In this document: positions 60,805-64,000 of the stretch, piece after piece
How the letters are laid out: the number at the start of each line of letters is the position of its first letter
How positions within the stretch are numbered: position 1 is the stretch's first letter
From: Erpobdella octoculata
Lineage: Eukaryota; Annelida; Clitellata; Hirudinida; Erpobdellidae
Direction of reading: 5' to 3'
Length of the DNA stretch: 64,000 bases
Assembly (NCBI GenBank): GCA_963978895.1
Contig: OZ022238.1
Span: 8,105,438 to 8,169,437, forward strand
Translations under genes and position numbers: made by a program
The notes under the pieces: generated by a model
Database searches by the model: none
Told to the model about the DNA's origin: nothing
The model's input: only the letters and a program-made list of their open reading frames with translations

Positions 60805-61245
60805 GAAAATAACTTATATTACTGGAGCTATTTCTACTGTATCAATTTTTCCTAAATGTAATACTCAACTTTTTTTTCTAAAAATTGTTGATGGCTAGGG
60901 TGTAGTCAGAAACTTTCTATAAAGTATTTAAAATGCAGGTGTGAGCATGGTGCTCCTTTAGCCGGTATTCAGAAATTCAAATTGGAGTGCGCATGAGAAC
61001 CCCAGTAGAGTTATTAAGCGGGGACAGGAGGCTGGTGCCACCCAAGGACTGCTCAGAATTTTGTTGAAAAAATAGTTTACAAAAAATTAAGAAAAGCAGC
61101 TACGGTAGCCCCCCCCAATAAATTGAAGGAAACTAATTCATCTACTACCATTTCATCCACTATAAAATAAAACTCCTAAAACTATAAGCCAACACAATAA
61201 CACTGAAGTTTATAACATTTCTAAAACCTATCAGTAACCAAACTG
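60805..61245. other. Intergenic region
   Basis: No gene or repeat was recognised; a short C-run lies near 61110. Confidence 0.4.
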
Positions 61246-62287
61246 TTATTGTTTTACAGTGAGTTCTGCACCAGGCGTTGATGACAAGGGTACCAATGAT
61301 GCGGATGAAGGGGGTGGCGATGTGGTTGAATTAGGGGGTGATGATACGGTTAAATTAGGGGGTGATGATTCAACCAATGGTGGTGGTGATATGGTTGATG
61401 ACGATGATACCGTTTCATCGAGTCTTGTCCAGTGTTCAGCAACTGCCCATAGTCTGGCCATTGTCCTCTTGGAATAGATTTTAGGATCTAACATTTCTTC
61501 TTCACATTCTCTGAATGATAGAAAAAACTTAAACTGAGTAAAAATACTATATAGAAATGCTGAAAAAACTAGAACATGTTTATACTTTCACCTGCTAACA
61601 TGCATAAAAACACATACGTTCAATCTTATCCTTTCAAGCTTTCTACTCACCTAAAGACTTTCCCAGACATTTCATCATTACGCTCGAGACTGGGACTGAG
61701 AACACAGTGTATGATCGTCTGACAGGCTTGATGGGGCAGTTTAAATGCAGAAGCCCACAGGGGTTTTAGGATGTACTTAGAAAGTAGAGACCTATGGGGA
61801 CCTAATTCCTTCCTCAAGTCTGTTTCCGAAAGACCAGGGTTGACCGCATACACTCCAACATTGCTACCTGAATAGGAAGTTTTGAGGAAAAAATGCATGA
61901 CTAGATTTTAGCTCTGTTTTTCACTTCTAAAAATTCATTATAGATGACGAGTTATTTTGAAGGATTTGTCAGAGTTACTTAAATAAATCAATTCCAGGTT
62001 AGCTAAATATAGAGTATGTGGATAAAAACACTTGGTGAGTGTTCTCTTGGCAAAAAACTCCCACGAAGATGCCGAGTTTGACTTAGTTGTGTTTCGTGTA
62101 CGTCACTATAAATTGTAAGCTTTATGATGACAAACTATGCTGTTTATTTTTACACACTTTAATTTAACTTCACTTCTCTGTCTGTCTGTCTGTCGTCAAA
62201 TTTTGCAATCAATTCTAAACTAACATTGTATCATTATTGGTAATGAATACGAGGTTACTTGAGATGAAATACTTGATAGAAATTACT

Positions 62288-62331
<44 letters not shown>

Positions 62332-63130
62332 ATCGATAAGCAGCAATACACAATTTAGAAAAGAGAAAAATAACCAGGACATCTGTTGAAAATTACCGAG
62401 TGTGGTTTGTGTCCGACTATATAATTCTTTATCAGTACTAGAATGAGGTTTTAATGCCATTAACCGATATGCTCACGACATCAATAATTATGGAATGTCA
62501 ATCAAGAAAATATACAATACGTTTTCTGTTCGCAGCAAATATGATTTTCACCATTATTTATTTATTTGATTTTAATTATTTTCATTACAATGAATTTTTA
62601 TTATGCTCAATTTTATATGAACTTTATATAAACTGGCATGCATTTCTGTTTACTATACATGTCTGACCTTACTTAAACCGGATGATACTATGATTCATTT
62701 AAAATATGAATTTGCCTTAGTATACAAATTATTTAAAAACAAACCTTTTGTCTTTTCGGCAATGAATTTTTTATTATGCTCAATTTTATATGAACTTTAT
62801 ATAAACTGGCATGCATTTCTGTTTACTATACATGTCTGACCTTACTTAAACCGGATGATACTATGATTCATTTAAAATATGAATTTGCCTTAGTATACAA
62901 ATTATTTAAAAACAAACCTTTTGTCCTTTCGGCAAGATCTGCTGTGAAAAGGACATTAGCCAAAGAAGCCATTTTGCTTGATCTTTTTGTGTAGAACTGA
63001 CGGTCATGGTTGAAGTCATCAAAGGCTATCCACGAATCAGAATAGCCGATACAAACCACATTAATTATCCTGCCATATGATTGGGTTGCTTTCATCTTGT
63101 CAAGAAGCAGATTGGTCAAAAGAAACCGGC
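61246..63130 (-). CDS. Retinol-dehydrogenase-like SDR, partial, likely inactive
   Basis: Three exons on the minus strand: 63130-62918, 61867-61651, 61510-61246, phases consistent, about 230 residues. Family features: RFLLTNLLLDKM, GRIINV, SLANVLFTADLAER, VYAVNPGLSETDLRKELG, SGKVF, and TMARLWAVAEHW near the end. In short-chain dehydrogenases of the RDH group a Ser and a YxxxK motif do catalysis. Here the Ser region reads NVVCIGYSDS and the residues aligned to Tyr and Lys (before LAN) read as Ser, so activity is probably lost. The NAD-binding N-terminus is not found. Just upstream, homology (SNLGRF) continues without an acceptor and after a frame break. A Ser/Pro/Thr-rich tail of about 60 residues ends in ELTVKQ. 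Pseudoenzyme or pseudogene. Confidence 0.65.
62289..62330. repeat. TA microsatellite
   Basis: About 20 TA units in the intron between the first two visible SDR exons. Confidence 0.93.
62588..62932. repeat. 172-bp tandem duplication overlapping an SDR splice donor
   Basis: Copy 1 is 62588-62759 and copy 2 is 62760-62932. They differ by one extra T in a T-run and one T/C change. Each contains AAACAAACCTTTTGTC, the minus-strand donor with the last bases of the exon 62918-63130, so a second donor copy lies about 173 bp downstream in the intron. Confidence 0.93.
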
Positions 63131-63621
63131 CTAGGTTTGAAAAAGATATGAATTTAAATTCCATCAACAATTTATAAAGGATTCAAATAATTTTGGATTC
63201 ATAAAATTTACACTGGAATGATCACGATTTTCAAAATAACCAAATTAAAAATTTAAATTGGAACTGCTTTTAGTCTACGCTAACTTTTCGATTAACCTGT
63301 TAAAGAATTAACTCGATTAAAAGTTTTAACGCAAATAAGAAATTTTAATGCGGTTTTGAAATTTTAATTATTTCTTTCATAGATACAATACTTACGATAT
63401 CTATTATATTTTTAATTAACAAATACTGTGTGTGTTTGGTTTCTTATTAACATATTGCATTTACGTTCACATTAATTTCAATCGTTCTCTCGCTTCATAC
63501 ATAAAATGGAATCAAAATCTAAAGAAACTAATAGATGGTGAGAAAGACATCGAGATTCTACAACCTCCAACCGAACCTTTGACACATCAGATTTGGAAGA
63601 TGAAATACTTGTCGAAAAGCC
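63131..63621. other. Region upstream of the SDR fragment
   Basis: No upstream SDR exons were seen on the minus strand. A frame-broken continuation of SDR homology reaches about 63165. The rest is AT-rich. Confidence 0.45.
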
Positions 63622-63900
63622 AGTTCAAATTCTCTTCTTCAAAAATATAAAACAGAGCCTGAAATTGACTTAAATAAATGTCCGCTTGAATGGTGGCGAC
63701 GACACGAAGCAGCATTTTCAGCTCTAGCAGAGTTGACAAAGAAATATTTGTTATTGCCTGCCGGTACCGTTCTGTGTGAACATTTGTTCAGTGTGACCGG
63801 TAACATAGTGAACAAAAAAATGAGCATCACTCAATCCAACCATCCAACGAATGTGAACAAACTTGTTTGTTTGAACAACTGGCTTAAATTAGATTTGTAA
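63622..63900 (+). pseudogene. hAT transposase C-terminal fragment (ZBED-like)
   Basis: Reads YKTEPEIDLNKCPLEWWRRH, then FSALAELTKKYLLLPAGTVL, CEHLFSVTGNIVNKK and VNKLVCLNNWLK before TAA at 63898-63900. This is the hAT dimerisation domain (CPL.WW....., LA.KYL.IPAT...SER.FS..G.., L..L..NWL), with a few consensus positions changed (AGTVLCEH for ATSV.SER). The upstream part, from about 63500, is frame-broken. Different from the hAT fragment at 20278. Confidence 0.8.
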
Positions 63901-64000
63901 CTATGAAATATATAGCTATAAACAATGTTAAAAACTTTAAATAAATGTTATATAAAGTACTGAGTTTGTGAAATAAAAATGTTATCTACAAATATTGCAT

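Overview
This is an AT-rich animal (metazoan) nuclear DNA window. It has many short exons with GT-AG introns and clear animal families: plexin, matrix metalloproteinase, PAN/C-type lectin, RING-transmembrane protein and short-chain dehydrogenase. It also carries dense microsatellites, minisatellites and degraded transposons. The repeat content and gene set suggest an invertebrate, perhaps a spiralian, but the sequence alone does not prove this. All gene models were built by hand from splice signals, reading phase and remembered family patterns.

Layout. (1) 1527-18240 (+): a plexin missing its sema domain and the first half of PSI1, which must lie left of the window. I could place 31 consistent exons through PSI/IPT ectodomain, one membrane helix, split RasGAP domain and Rho-binding domain. 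Its last residues look more plexin-B than plexin-A. Introns carry several minisatellites. (2) 18241-26400: a transposon graveyard with a LINE 3' end, hAT transposase remnant, nested Helitron-like elements and copies of an unnamed ~270-bp repeat. (3) 26537-42614 (+): a complete secreted or GPI-tethered matrix metalloproteinase in 11 coding exons, with a possible alternative terminal exon. Its 6.8-kb central intron holds a TAA array, an ~826-bp ACAACT array, a gag remnant and a 1.8-kb Helitron-like element. (4) 42615-47559: intergenic, with a tRNA-Gly(GCC) gene and an intact 867-bp hAT element flanked by a perfect 8-bp target duplication. (5) 47560-50569 (+): a THAP/P-element-transposase-derived gene with an in-frame TAG. 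(6) 51584-51853 (-): two weak candidate exons of unknown function. (7) 52288-52926 (-): an intronless RING-finger membrane protein. (8) 55742-57996 (-): a four-exon secreted PAN plus C-type lectin protein. (9) 57997-61245: SINE, Helitron-like and PHD-finger debris. (10) 61246-63130 (-): the 3' part of a retinol-dehydrogenase-like SDR that appears to lack its catalytic residues. (11) 63622-63900 (+): another hAT transposase C-terminus.

The genes do not form an operon or an obvious pathway. Plexin, the metalloproteinase and the lectin are all cell-surface or extracellular proteins, but their adjacency is probably incidental. I found no convincing new molecular system. The best leads are two GC-AG introns supported by reading phase, the alternative metalloproteinase exon, two SINE types with different tRNA-like heads but one tail, the hAT element with its target duplication, nested Helitron-like insertions, the THAP gene with a single in-frame stop, and the apparent SDR pseudoenzyme.
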